Under the pieces are notes generated by a model. It was not told where the DNA came from, made no database searches, and worked only from the letters and a program-made list of their open reading frames with translations. Below, piece by piece: positions 1 to 6,594 of a DNA stretch of 6,885 bases (the first letter of the stretch is position 1; every line of letters starts with the position of its first letter). Position numbers and translations under genes: made by a program. Origin of the DNA: Alcaligenaceae bacterium UBA6179. Lineage in GTDB: Bacteria > Pseudomonadota > Gammaproteobacteria > Burkholderiales > Burkholderiaceae_B. The stretch is from positions 1-6,885 of the forward strand of contig DITR01000051.1 of assembly GCA_002422175.1 (NCBI GenBank). The letters run 5' to 3'.

Positions 1-1060
1 TACTTAGAGCGTGAGTTAGCCGCTAGGGGGTATCTTTGACTTTGAAGAAAAACATAATCGCCTTGATGTTGTCAACGCCGAATTAGAAAACCCCAATGTT
101 TGGAATGACCCCAAACATGCTCAAGACTTAGGGCGTGAAAAAAAATCACTAGAAGATGTTGTGCTGACGCTTGATGCTTTACAGCGATCAATTCAAGATG
201 CGAAAGAACTTTTTGATTTAGCCGCCTCTGATGATGACGATGAAACGTTACTCGCTATTGATGATGATGCGAACGCATTTGAACAAACCCTTGAAAAAAT
301 TGAATTTCGTCGCATGTTTTCGAACCCAGCCGACCCACTCAATTGCTTTGTCGATATTCAGTCGGGTGCGGGTGGCACAGAGGCGCAAGACTGGGCCTCA
401 ATTTTATTGCGCCAATATTTACGCTATGCAGAACGTAAAGGGTTTAAGGCTGAAATACTTGAAGAGTCTTCAGGTGAAGTCGCGGGTATTAAATCTGCCA
501 CCATTAAAATTGAAGGTGATTATGCGTTCGGGCATTTACGCACGGAAACAGGCGTACATCGACTGGTTCGCAAAAGCCCATTTGATTCTGCGGGCGGTCG
601 GCACACTTCTTTTGCCAGCGTTTTTGTTTACCCACAAGTCGATGAATCAATTGAAATTGACATCAACCCCGCTGATTTACGCGTAGATACCTACCGCGCC
701 AGTGGTGCGGGTGGTCAGCACATTAACAAAACCGACTCAGCGGTTCGTTTGACCCACCTGCCCTCTGGCATTGTGGTTCAATGCCAAAATGATCGTTCAC
801 AGCATCGTAATCGTGCTGAAGCAATGGAAATGTTGCGATCAAAGCTGTACGAGCTTGAAATGCGAAACCGTATGGCAGAGCAACAAAAAATGGAAGATGC
901 CAAAACCGATGTCGGTTGGGGTCATCAAATTCGTTCCTATGTGCTTGATCAAAGTCGCATTAAAGATTTGCGTACCTCAGTTGAAATTTCCAATACTCAA
1001 AAAGTGCTTGATGGTGATCTTGACCCCTTTATTCAAGCGAGTTTAAAGCAAGGGTTTTAA
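1..1060 (+). CDS. prfB: Peptide chain release factor 2 (RF2), 5'-partial, read through a programmed +1 frameshift
   Basis: RF2 recognises UGA and UAA in the ribosomal A site and triggers hydrolysis of peptidyl-tRNA. Codons 1-36 read YLERELAARGYL and then meet an in-frame TGA at 37-39. Skipping T37 continues at 38 with DFEEKHNRLD and runs to TAA at 1058-1060, giving 340 residues after the shift. If about 25 residues precede it, as in E. coli (about 13 of them off the window), the total is near 365, the usual RF2 length. With that numbering the stop-recognition tripeptide SPF (575-583) falls at 205-207 and the catalytic GGQ (710-718) at 250-252, exactly the E. coli positions. Residue 246 is Ala, as in most RF2s (E. 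coli K-12 has Thr). Domain 1 contains an acidic stretch (SDDDDET...DDDAN). The GTG at 161 is in frame but internal and should not be taken as the start. The SDR gene follows after 6 nt, suggesting co-transcription. Identification is very secure. Confidence 0.97.
25..40 (+). promoter_or_regulatory. prfB programmed +1 ribosomal frameshift site
   Basis: The site consists of an internal Shine-Dalgarno-like AGGGGG (25-30), a TAT spacer codon (31-33), the slippery CTT (34-36), and the zero-frame stop TGA (37-39) followed by C40, a weak termination context. It matches the well-known E. coli prfB element base for base over AGGGGGTATCTTTGAC. From established knowledge, low RF2 makes ribosomes pause at the UGA, and the upstream SD pairs with 16S rRNA and promotes a shift of P-site tRNA-Leu from CUU to UUU, so full-length RF2 is made. 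High RF2 terminates translation there. This is a negative feedback loop. The frame change is seen directly: the RF2 reading continues only in the +1 frame from position 38. Confidence 0.97.
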
Positions 1061-1066
1061 TTTACG

Positions 1067-1843
1067 ATGAATATAAAGTCTGCAAACCCTTCGCCTGTTG
1101 ATCGTCTCTTGATTCTCACCGGTGCGACCCGAGGCTTAGGCCGCGCATTAGCAGAGTACTGTTTGACTCAAAGGGTCGCCTTAGTCACTTTGTCTCGTCA
1201 GCATGTTGCAGAGCTCGATCAACTGGCCAGCACCCATCAAGTGCCCTTGACGCAAATTTTGGTTGATTTCAACGATCGCGCGGCGGTTGAGCAGGCAGCC
1301 AAAAGAATGCACGAATTCGTCAGCCTCGCCAAGCGACCACGTTTAATTCAAAACGCAGGTGTGGTCACACCCGTCACGGTAGCAGACCACCCAGCATCAT
1401 TTTTAGAGATAGAACAGGCCTACCTCACTAACATTGTGACGCCTACTTTCTTGACTAATCATTTTCTAGCATCAACTTCGCATTCAAAAGACAGACGCAT
1501 TATGTTGATTTCTTCGGGTGCTGGGCGTCAAGCTATACCAGGCTGGGGGGTTTACTGCGCAAGCAAGGCGGCACTTGACCGTTATGCTGAAGTCGTCAGC
1601 TTAGAGCAAGGCGACCGCGTGCGTATTGCTTCTGTCGCACCTGGCATGATCAATACCCCCATGCAAGCAACGATTCGCAATGTAGACGCCAAAGTTTTTC
1701 CTGTCCTTGAAAAATTTATACAGATTCACGAACAAGGTGCATTGGCAAAACCTGCCCACGTTGCACAACAACTTTTAACCTTCATCGAACACGATTCGTT
1801 TGGTCAAAAAACCATCGATGACATTCGGCAACACGAGTTTTAA
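1067..1843 (+). CDS. Short-chain dehydrogenase/reductase (SDR) family oxidoreductase, substrate unknown
   Basis: This 258-residue protein has the size and layout of a classical cytosolic SDR, a single Rossmann-fold NAD(P)(H)-dependent oxidoreductase. Visible motifs are the nucleotide-binding TGATRGLG (residues 18-25), QNAG (95-98, a variant of NNAG), a likely structural/catalytic Asn122, catalytic Ser150, and Tyr163/Lys167 in YCASK, followed by PG (192-193) and TPMQ. Ser is 13 residues before Tyr, as usual. Arg22 in the glycine loop and Ser43-Arg44 after the second strand suggest a preference for NADP(H); this is inference. The overall pattern, especially APGMINTPMQ, recalls the benzil reductase/sepiapterin reductase-like SDRs, but the true substrate cannot be read from the sequence. 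There is no signal peptide or membrane segment. The ATG lies 6 nt after the prfB stop. The only SD-like bases (AAGGG, 1050-1054) are about 12 nt away, so translation may depend on coupling to prfB. The stop overlaps the lysS start. Confidence 0.9.
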   Translation: MNIKSANPSPVDRLLILTGATRGLGRALAEYCLTQRVALVTLSRQHVAELDQLASTHQVPLTQILVDFNDRAAVEQAAKRMHEFVSLAKRPRLIQNAGVVTPVTVADHPASFLEIEQAYLTNIVTPTFLTNHFLASTSHSKDRRIMLISSGAGRQAIPGWGVYCASKAALDRYAEVVSLEQGDRVRIASVAPGMINTPMQATIRNVDAKVFPVLEKFIQIHEQGALAKPAHVAQQLLTFIEHDSFGQKTIDDIRQHEF

Positions 1844-3396
1844 TGATGAATTCCCCAGACAATACTTCTTTGAATGCCCGTCTAGACGCAACCACTGATA
1901 GCGCGCCAAATGAAAATCACCTCATAGCTGAACGTCGTGTCAAGCTGGCTCAGTTACGCACACAAGGGGTTGCCTTTCCCAATAGCTTTGTACCCTCGCA
2001 CCGTGCTGCTCCCTTACATACTGAGTATGGTGAAACGGAACAATCGGTTTTGGCTGAAGCCAAACACCCAGTCACGGTAGCAGGCAGAATGATGCTCAAA
2101 CGGGTGATGGGCAAAGCCAGTTTTGTGACGTTACAAGATGCCACAGGGCGTATTCAAATTTATCTTGACCGTGGCGCGCTGGGTGAAGACCTCTACGAAT
2201 CATTCAAGCAATGGGATCTTGGTGACATCATTGCAATAGAAGGCACCATTTTTAAAACGAATAAAGGTGAATTGTCTGTTCATGCAGTGCATGCGCAAAT
2301 GCTCGCAAAGTCTTTGAGACCACTACCTGACAAGTTTCATGGTATTGCTGATCAAGAACTGCGTTACCGTCAACGCTATGTTGATCTCATCGTTACTGAG
2401 CAAACACGCCACACTTTTTTGACCCGATCACAAGCCATTGCAGCCATTCGATCAACCATGACAGATGCGGGTTTTCTAGAAGTTGAGACCCCCATGCTGC
2501 AGGCTATACCAGGCGGTGCGGCAGCCAAACCTTTTGAAACCCATCACAACGCGCTTGACATGCAAATGTTTTTGCGCATTGCGCCTGAGCTTTATTTGAA
2601 GCGTTTGTTGGTGGGTGGTTTTGAACGCGTCTTTGAAATTAATCGTAACTTCAGAAACGAAGGGGTCAGCCCACGTCACAACCCTGAATTCACAATGCTT
2701 GAGTTTTACGCGGCCTACACCGACTACCAATGGATGATGAACTTCACTGAAACCTTGATTCGTCAAGCAGCTGAACGCGCAACCGGAAGTGCCGTGGTGA
2801 CATATCAAGGTCGAACCCTAGATTTAAGCCAGCCTTTTGCTCGTATGACCATTGTGCAAGCCATTCAAGCGCATGCGCCTCAGTTCACAGATGACATACT
2901 CAACGATGCCGAAGCCATTAAAAAGGCATTGCGTGCTTTTGGTGTTGATGCGAACAGCCCACCCCTTACTCACGCCGGTTTAGGTGCTTTGCAATTGGCT
3001 TTGTTTGAAGAAACGGCTGAGGCCAAGTTATGGGAACCTACCTACATCATTGATTACCCCATTGAAGTTTCGCCCTTGGCACGCGCTTCTGACCTTTACG
3101 AAGGTGTAACTGAGCGCTTTGAATTATTTATGACGGGCCGAGAAATCGCGAATGGCTTTTCTGAATTAAACGACCCAGAAGATCAAGCGGCTCGTTTTCA
3201 AGCGCAAATGTTAGCCAAAGATGCCGGTGATGAAGAAGCCATGTACTACGATGCTGACTATATTCGTGCACTTGAGTACGGTATGCCACCCGCTGGCGGT
3301 TGTGGCATTGGCATTGATCGTTTAGTCATGTTATTAACCGACAGCCCTAGCATTCGCGATGTGATTTTATTTCCACATCTTCGTCGAGAAGATTAA
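1843..3396 (+). CDS. lysS: Lysyl-tRNA synthetase, class II
   Basis: This cytosolic enzyme charges tRNA-Lys with lysine using ATP. The 517-residue protein is complete and close to the usual length of about 500-515. It has an N-terminal helical stretch (about 25-70), an OB-fold anticodon-binding domain (about 77-155, VTVAGR...GKASFVTLQDATGRIQIY), and then the class IIb catalytic domain. Motif 1 is FLEVETPML (211-219, Pro217), motif 2 runs from FRNEG (270-274) to EFTMLEFY (282-289), and motif 3 is GIGIDRLVMLL (488-498). The lysine-pocket segments IPGGAAAKPF (222-231) and RIAPELYLKR (245-254) match the family. The C-terminal RDVILFPHLRRED is typical. The ATG at 1843 shares its A with the SDR stop (TAATG), and a second ATG follows at 1846. 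Both are possible starts and differ by one Met. The SD is weak (GAG, 1835-1837), which fits translational coupling. prfB-lysS proximity is common in proteobacteria, but the intervening SDR is not the usual arrangement. Confidence 0.97.
   Translation: MMNSPDNTSLNARLDATTDSAPNENHLIAERRVKLAQLRTQGVAFPNSFVPSHRAAPLHTEYGETEQSVLAEAKHPVTVAGRMMLKRVMGKASFVTLQDATGRIQIYLDRGALGEDLYESFKQWDLGDIIAIEGTIFKTNKGELSVHAVHAQMLAKSLRPLPDKFHGIADQELRYRQRYVDLIVTEQTRHTFLTRSQAIAAIRSTMTDAGFLEVETPMLQAIPGGAAAKPFETHHNALDMQMFLRIAPELYLKRLLVGGFERVFEINRNFRNEGVSPRHNPEFTMLEFYAAYTDYQWMMNFTETLIRQAAERATGSAVVTYQGRTLDLSQPFARMTIVQAIQAHAPQFTDDILNDAEAIKKALRAFGVDANSPPLTHAGLGALQLALFEETAEAKLWEPTYIIDYPIEVSPLARASDLYEGVTERFELFMTGREIANGFSELNDPEDQAARFQAQMLAKDAGDEEAMYYDADYIRALEYGMPPAGGCGIGIDRLVMLLTDSPSIRDVILFPHLRRED
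3377..3393. other. Small palindromic hairpin at the end of lysS, facing the convergent fdx gene
   Basis: ATCTTC (3377-3382) and GAAGAT (3388-3393) are perfect reverse complements around the 5-nt loop GTCGA. The structure covers the last lysS codons just before the TAA. It can fold in either transcript and lies 26 nt beyond the fdx stop on the minus strand. No U-tract follows on either strand, so it is not a classical intrinsic terminator. A weak role in stabilising 3' ends, or plain chance, are both possible. Confidence 0.3.
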
Positions 3397-3418
3397 GGAA
3401 TTGTGATAAAAGCAAATG

Positions 3419-3760
3419 TTAATGCGTTTCTTTGGCGTGATTGATGGTGTAACGGGGTATTTCAATCGTTAGGTCTTCATGAGCCACCAAAGCTTGACAC
3501 GATAACCGTGAGTGAGGGGTGAGCCCCCAAGCGCGGTCTAATAAGTCTTCTTCAGAATCAGTAGCGGTTTCAAGCGAATCAAAACCAGACTTCACCACAA
3601 TGTGGCAAGTTGTACAGGCACACGATAACTCGCATGCGTGCTCAATTTCGATGTCATGATCTAACAGCACACGACAAATAGACACGCCTTTGGGCGCATC
3701 GTCAATGACCGCGCCTTTAGGGCAAATATCAGGATGTGGCAAAACAGTAATTTTTGGCAT
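3419..3760 (-). CDS. fdx: ISC-type [2Fe-2S] ferredoxin
   Basis: This small cytosolic adrenodoxin-type ferredoxin supplies electrons to the IscS/IscU machinery during cluster assembly. The 113-residue protein (E. coli Fdx has 111) begins MPKITVLPHPDICP and ends EIPRYTINHAKETH, both close to the family pattern. The four cluster ligands are Cys43, Cys49, Cys52 (in ACELSCACTTC) and Cys88 (RLSCQA), spaced C-x5-C-x2-C-x35-C. Cys47 is the extra non-ligand cysteine also seen in E. coli Fdx. Cys13 and Cys29 are additional. It is the last gene of the isc run, 17 nt after hscA. The gap before its ATG is T-rich and has no recognisable Shine-Dalgarno sequence, so coupling to hscA translation is likely. 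The stop lies 22 nt from the convergent lysS stop, and no iscX gene follows. Confidence 0.97.
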   Translation of the reverse strand: MPKITVLPHPDICPKGAVIDDAPKGVSICRVLLDHDIEIEHACELSCACTTCHIVVKSGFDSLETATDSEEDLLDRAWGLTPHSRLSCQALVAHEDLTIEIPRYTINHAKETH

Positions 3761-3777
3761 AAAAATGAAACGATTAT

Positions 3778-5634
3778 TTAAAGTTGATCGAGGGTTTTAC
3801 CCGTTAGGGCAGCGCGAATGCTACGGTCCATACGGCGGGCGGCAAATGAGTCAGTGACTTGGCTGAGTTGAACCGTCTCTTCTTTGAGACGGTCAACATT
3901 GTCAGACTTGAGTGCAAGCTGAGTTTGTGTTAAGTGGTGATCAATGCGCTCGCGTTCTGAGGTAGATAGTAAATCGTGATCTTTTGAAAGTGCTGCTAAT
4001 ACTGATTCGATCAGTGCGGTTGAGTCAACTTGTTGCTCACGTAACATACGCATAGTGGAATCATGTTGCGCCTCAGACATACTGTCAGTCAACATCTTTG
4101 AAATTTCATCATCAGTTAAACCATGTGAGGGTTTAACCGTTACGCTGGCTTCAACACCACTAACCTCTTCGCGTGCACTCACACTCAATAAACCATCAGC
4201 ATCGACTTGAAAGGTGACTTTAAGGCGTGCCGCACCAGCCACCATGGGCGTGATACCGCGCAACTCAAATTTAGCCAAAGAGCGACAATCTTGCGCTAAA
4301 TCACGCTCACCCTGTAAAACATGCAAGGCAATAGCCGTTTGACCATCTTTGAAGGTTGTAAACTCTTGAGCTCGCGCAACTGGAATGGTGCTGTTACGCG
4401 CAATAATGGTTTCAACTAACCCACCCATCGTTTCAATGCCGAGTGACAAAGGGGTTACATCGAGCAAGAGCCAGTCTTCTCCTGGTGCACGGTTTCCTAC
4501 TAAAAGGTTTGCTTGAAGTGCGGCACCGATCGCAACCACTTCATCAGGGTTTATCGAACAGCGTGGCGTGCGTTCAAAAAACTTTGCGACGACGCTTTGA
4601 ATTAAAGGCATGCGTGTTGCACCACCCACCAGCACCACATCTTGAATGGCCTGAGGTTCAAGGTTGGCATCGTCAAGCGCATGCAACGCGCAATTTAACG
4701 TCCGTTGCACCAAAGGCTGAGCCATACGATCAAACTCAGTGCGTGTTAAAGACAGATGTGCGAATGGACCAGGCAAATCTGTTTTAATCGTAGCCTGTTC
4801 AACATCAGTCAGGTTTTCACGCAAGCTTTTTGTGGCTGAAAGTAAATGACGATAATTTTCTTCGCTCAAAGAGGTGTCAGGCGACTGGTCGAGGTAATGC
4901 TGTGCAATCAGAGCATCAAAGTCATCACCCCCAAGAGCTGTATCACCCCCGGTTGAAACCACTTCAAACAAGCCTTTTGACAATTTCAACACTGAAAAGT
5001 CAAACGTACCGCCCCCTAAGTCATAGACCGCAAATAAACCTTCTTGCGCTTGATCAAGCCCATAAGCCACCGCTGCTGCTGTCGGTTCGTTTAACAAACG
5101 TAAGACATTTAAACCTGCCAATCGAGCTGCATCACGAGTGGCTTGACGTTGCGCGTCGTCAAAATAAGCAGGCACAGTAATGACTGCACCCACTAACGTA
5201 TCGCCAAGCGTTGCCTCTGCACGCGTGCGCAAGGTACGTAAAATTTGTGCAGAGACCTCAACTGGGGTAACCGTAGCATGTTCAGTCACAATTGAAACGC
5301 TCTGGCCCAACTGATCAAGATGGTATGGAATTCGGGTCTCTTGAGCATCTGCTAGAGATTTACCCATTAATCTTTTGATTGATACTAAAGTATCGAGGGG
5401 GAATTTTTTTTGCTGGTCTAAGACGTCATAACCCACTTGTGCGTCTTGTGCCGACAGATATCGCACGGCAGATGGCAATAAGAAGCGGCCTTGTGCATCA
5501 GGCAAAACCTCAGGCACGCTATGACGAACGGTTGCAACGAGTGAATGTGTAGTACCAAGATCAATACCCACCGCCAGTTTGCGCTGATGCGGTGTGGGTG
5601 AAGCGTCTGGTTCAGAAATTTGTAACAGTGCCAT
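3778..5634 (-). CDS. hscA: Hsp70-type Fe-S assembly chaperone HscA
   Basis: HscA is the specialised Hsp70 that binds the LPPVK motif of IscU and, in an ATP cycle driven by HscB, helps move the nascent [2Fe-2S] cluster to acceptor proteins. The 618-residue length fits HscA (616 in E. coli) and is shorter than DnaK (about 640). The nucleotide-binding domain (about 20-385) shows phosphate-1 IDLGTTHS (24-31), VPAYFDDAQRQAT (154-166), NEPTAAAVAYG (182-192), phosphate-2 YDLGGGTFD (204-212) and the adenosine motif VLVGGATRMP (334-343). The linker DVTPLSLGIETMGG (392-405) leads into the beta-sandwich substrate domain (about 390-500) and a helical lid without the acidic, Gly-rich DnaK tail. The ATG at 5634 has an AGGT SD-like stretch at 5639-5642. 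The gene lies 74 nt after hscB, the widest gap in the cluster, and 17 nt before fdx. The context separates it from dnaK securely. Confidence 0.97.
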   Translation of the reverse strand: MALLQISEPDASPTPHQRKLAVGIDLGTTHSLVATVRHSVPEVLPDAQGRFLLPSAVRYLSAQDAQVGYDVLDQQKKFPLDTLVSIKRLMGKSLADAQETRIPYHLDQLGQSVSIVTEHATVTPVEVSAQILRTLRTRAEATLGDTLVGAVITVPAYFDDAQRQATRDAARLAGLNVLRLLNEPTAAAVAYGLDQAQEGLFAVYDLGGGTFDFSVLKLSKGLFEVVSTGGDTALGGDDFDALIAQHYLDQSPDTSLSEENYRHLLSATKSLRENLTDVEQATIKTDLPGPFAHLSLTRTEFDRMAQPLVQRTLNCALHALDDANLEPQAIQDVVLVGGATRMPLIQSVVAKFFERTPRCSINPDEVVAIGAALQANLLVGNRAPGEDWLLLDVTPLSLGIETMGGLVETIIARNSTIPVARAQEFTTFKDGQTAIALHVLQGERDLAQDCRSLAKFELRGITPMVAGAARLKVTFQVDADGLLSVSAREEVSGVEASVTVKPSHGLTDDEISKMLTDSMSEAQHDSTMRMLREQQVDSTALIESVLAALSKDHDLLSTSERERIDHHLTQTQLALKSDNVDRLKEETVQLSQVTDSFAARRMDRSIRAALTGKTLDQL

Positions 5635-5638
5635 GCTG

Positions 5639-5642
5639 ACCT
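5639..5642 (-). promoter_or_regulatory. Probable ribosome-binding site of hscA
   Basis: On the minus strand, AGGT lies four bases before the hscA ATG and supports the start at 5634. It is short and only moderately strong. As the gene is separated from hscB by 74 nt, ribosomes probably need to initiate here afresh rather than by direct coupling. Confidence 0.5.
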
Positions 5643-5673
5643 AATGAATAAACGATTGAAATAATAATTTAAG

Positions 5674-5690
5674 CCGTGATTGAACCACGG
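5674..5690 (-). other. Intergenic hairpin between hscB and hscA
   Basis: On the minus strand, CCGTG (5690-5686) pairs with CACGG (5678-5674) around a 7-nt loop GTTCAAT. This gives a perfect 5-bp stem 18 nt after the hscB stop and about 40 nt before the hscA ATG. The following bases (CTTAAATTATTATTTC on the minus strand) are AT-rich but not a clean U-run, so at most this is a weak attenuator, an RNA-processing or mRNA-stability element, or chance. It is the only evident secondary structure in the 74-nt gap. Confidence 0.4.
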
Positions 5691-5708
5691 TAAAGCATAA
5701 GGTGGCTT

Positions 5709-6257
5709 TTAAGTTTGACTCTCACGGTTGCGGTCATGATCTCGCGTCGCACGCATCGCTTGGGTGACTTCTTGCGAAAACTTTTGAATGAACATCCATT
5801 CGCGTAGACGATCACCTGCAGTTTGCCATTGGTGCTGATCAAGTAAATCACCCACTAAGCATTCGTATGTGTTTGAGGCTTCAAGCACTGAAGTCTGTAA
5901 AGCTTTTAAATCATCTGTATGCTGGTTCAAACGGGCGAGTTCAAGCGCTTCTCGCCAAGCCATTTGGTTTTCTAAAAACTCAATGTTCATGGCCGATTGA
6001 TTGCGTTCATCGTGCACAAAACCAGCTAGCGCACAAAGATATTCAGCCCGTTTAACAGGGTCTTTTAAAACACGGTAGGCTTCGTTGACCCGCGCACTCC
6101 ATTCAACTGCTACGCGTTTTTCAGCTGCAGAGCCCGCAGCGAAACGATCAGGGTGAACTTGAGCAGAAATAGTTTTCCATTTATGCTCAAGTGCAACCAA
6201 ATCAATTTTGTAAAGCCGTGGCAGACCAAATAAATCGAATGAATCGGTAGAAGTCAA
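5709..6257 (-). CDS. hscB: J-domain co-chaperone HscB for Fe-S cluster transfer, TTG start
   Basis: HscB delivers IscU to HscA and stimulates HscA's ATPase. The 182-residue protein has an N-terminal J-domain (about 6-75) with FDLFGLP and the essential HPD tripeptide at 35-37 (VHPDRFA), then RVNEAYRVLKDPVKRAEYL (56-74). The C-terminal three-helix IscU-binding domain follows, with EFLENQMAWREALE (93-106). E. coli HscB has 171 residues. The excess is mostly a charged tail (about 168-182, RATRDHDRNRESQT). The start at 6257 is a TTG, 5 nt after the iscA stop. Upstream in frame there is only ATA, ATT and GTC before a TGA (6279-6281), and the next in-frame Met lies well inside the protein (residue 90), so TTG is the best start. 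No Shine-Dalgarno sequence is visible before it, and reinitiation after iscA is likely. The product call is firm, while the exact start is less so. Confidence 0.93.
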   Translation of the reverse strand: MTSTDSFDLFGLPRLYKIDLVALEHKWKTISAQVHPDRFAAGSAAEKRVAVEWSARVNEAYRVLKDPVKRAEYLCALAGFVHDERNQSAMNIEFLENQMAWREALELARLNQHTDDLKALQTSVLEASNTYECLVGDLLDQHQWQTAGDRLREWMFIQKFSQEVTQAMRATRDHDRNRESQT

Positions 6258-6262
6258 CGCTG

Positions 6263-6586
6263 TTATACCGTAAATGACTCACCGCAACCGCAAGTTGCCT
6301 TTTCGTTTGGGTTAAGAAACTTAAAACCCTCATTTAGACCCTCGCGGGCATAGTCTAGCTCGGTGCCTTGAAGGTAAACCAAGCTTTTAGGGTCAATAAA
6401 CACTTTAACCCCGAAACTTTCAAAGACTTGGTCTTCTTTGGCTAGCTCGTCAACGTATTCGAGCTTGTACGCCATGCCTGAACAGCCTGTTGTTCGCACA
6501 CCTAAGCGTAAACCAATACCTTTACCGCGCTTTTGTAGGTACTTATCAATATGGTCTGCTGCTTGTGCAGTTAATGTCACACCCAT
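6263..6586 (-). CDS. iscA: A-type iron-sulfur carrier protein IscA
   Basis: IscA is a small cytosolic A-type carrier that accepts Fe-S clusters (or iron) from the IscU system and passes them on to target apo-proteins. The 107-residue length equals that of E. coli IscA. The three conserved ligand cysteines are present: Cys35 in RTTGCSGMAY, and Cys99 and Cys101 in the C-terminal TCGCGESF. The blocks GKGIGLRLGVR (21-31) and EGLNEGFKFLNPN (82-94) place it with IscA rather than with ErpA or SufA, and the operon context agrees. The ATG at 6586 is preceded by a good SD (GGAG, 6595-6598). It follows iscU by 18 nt and precedes hscB by 5 nt. Confidence 0.97.
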   Translation of the reverse strand: MGVTLTAQAADHIDKYLQKRGKGIGLRLGVRTTGCSGMAYKLEYVDELAKEDQVFESFGVKVFIDPKSLVYLQGTELDYAREGLNEGFKFLNPNEKATCGCGESFTV

Positions 6587-6594
6587 GACCGCAT

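Noticed and set aside
1..39. In-frame TGA in prfB as a sign of a pseudogene or sequencing error
   Set aside because: The stop sits in the exact conserved frameshift context (AGGGGG, CTT TGA C). The rest of the gene is intact, with the SPF and GGQ motifs in the expected positions.
138..145. A run of eight A residues in prfB as a second slippage site
   Set aside because: It encodes the expected EKKS segment of RF2 in frame on both sides, and no frame change is needed or seen.
231..1046. Alternative-frame open frames inside prfB (231-686 and 771-1046)
   Set aside because: They overlap strongly conserved RF2 sequence in another frame, and their products have no family resemblance.
161..1060. 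prfB starting at GTG 161 as a shorter, independent protein
   Set aside because: RF2 homology extends unbroken upstream in this frame to position 38 and then through the frameshift site into the zero frame, so GTG 161 is an internal valine codon.
3397..3433. Intrinsic terminator in the lysS-fdx gap from the GCA/TGC repeat near 3412-3425
   Set aside because: Only three consecutive base pairs form, with a long AT loop and no U-run, which is too weak to call.
4443..5180. Two plus-strand open frames (4443-4787 and 4830-5180) antisense to hscA
   Set aside because: They lie fully inside the well-conserved hscA gene, show no recognisable domain or upstream SD, and look like shadows of the hscA codon pattern.
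5674..5690. A tRNA T-arm-like element (GGTTCAATC in a 5-bp stem with a 7-nt loop) between hscB and hscA
   Set aside because: In the paired register the loop is GTTCAAT rather than TTCNANN closed by G53-C61, and there is no acceptor stem, anticodon arm or CCA end around it.
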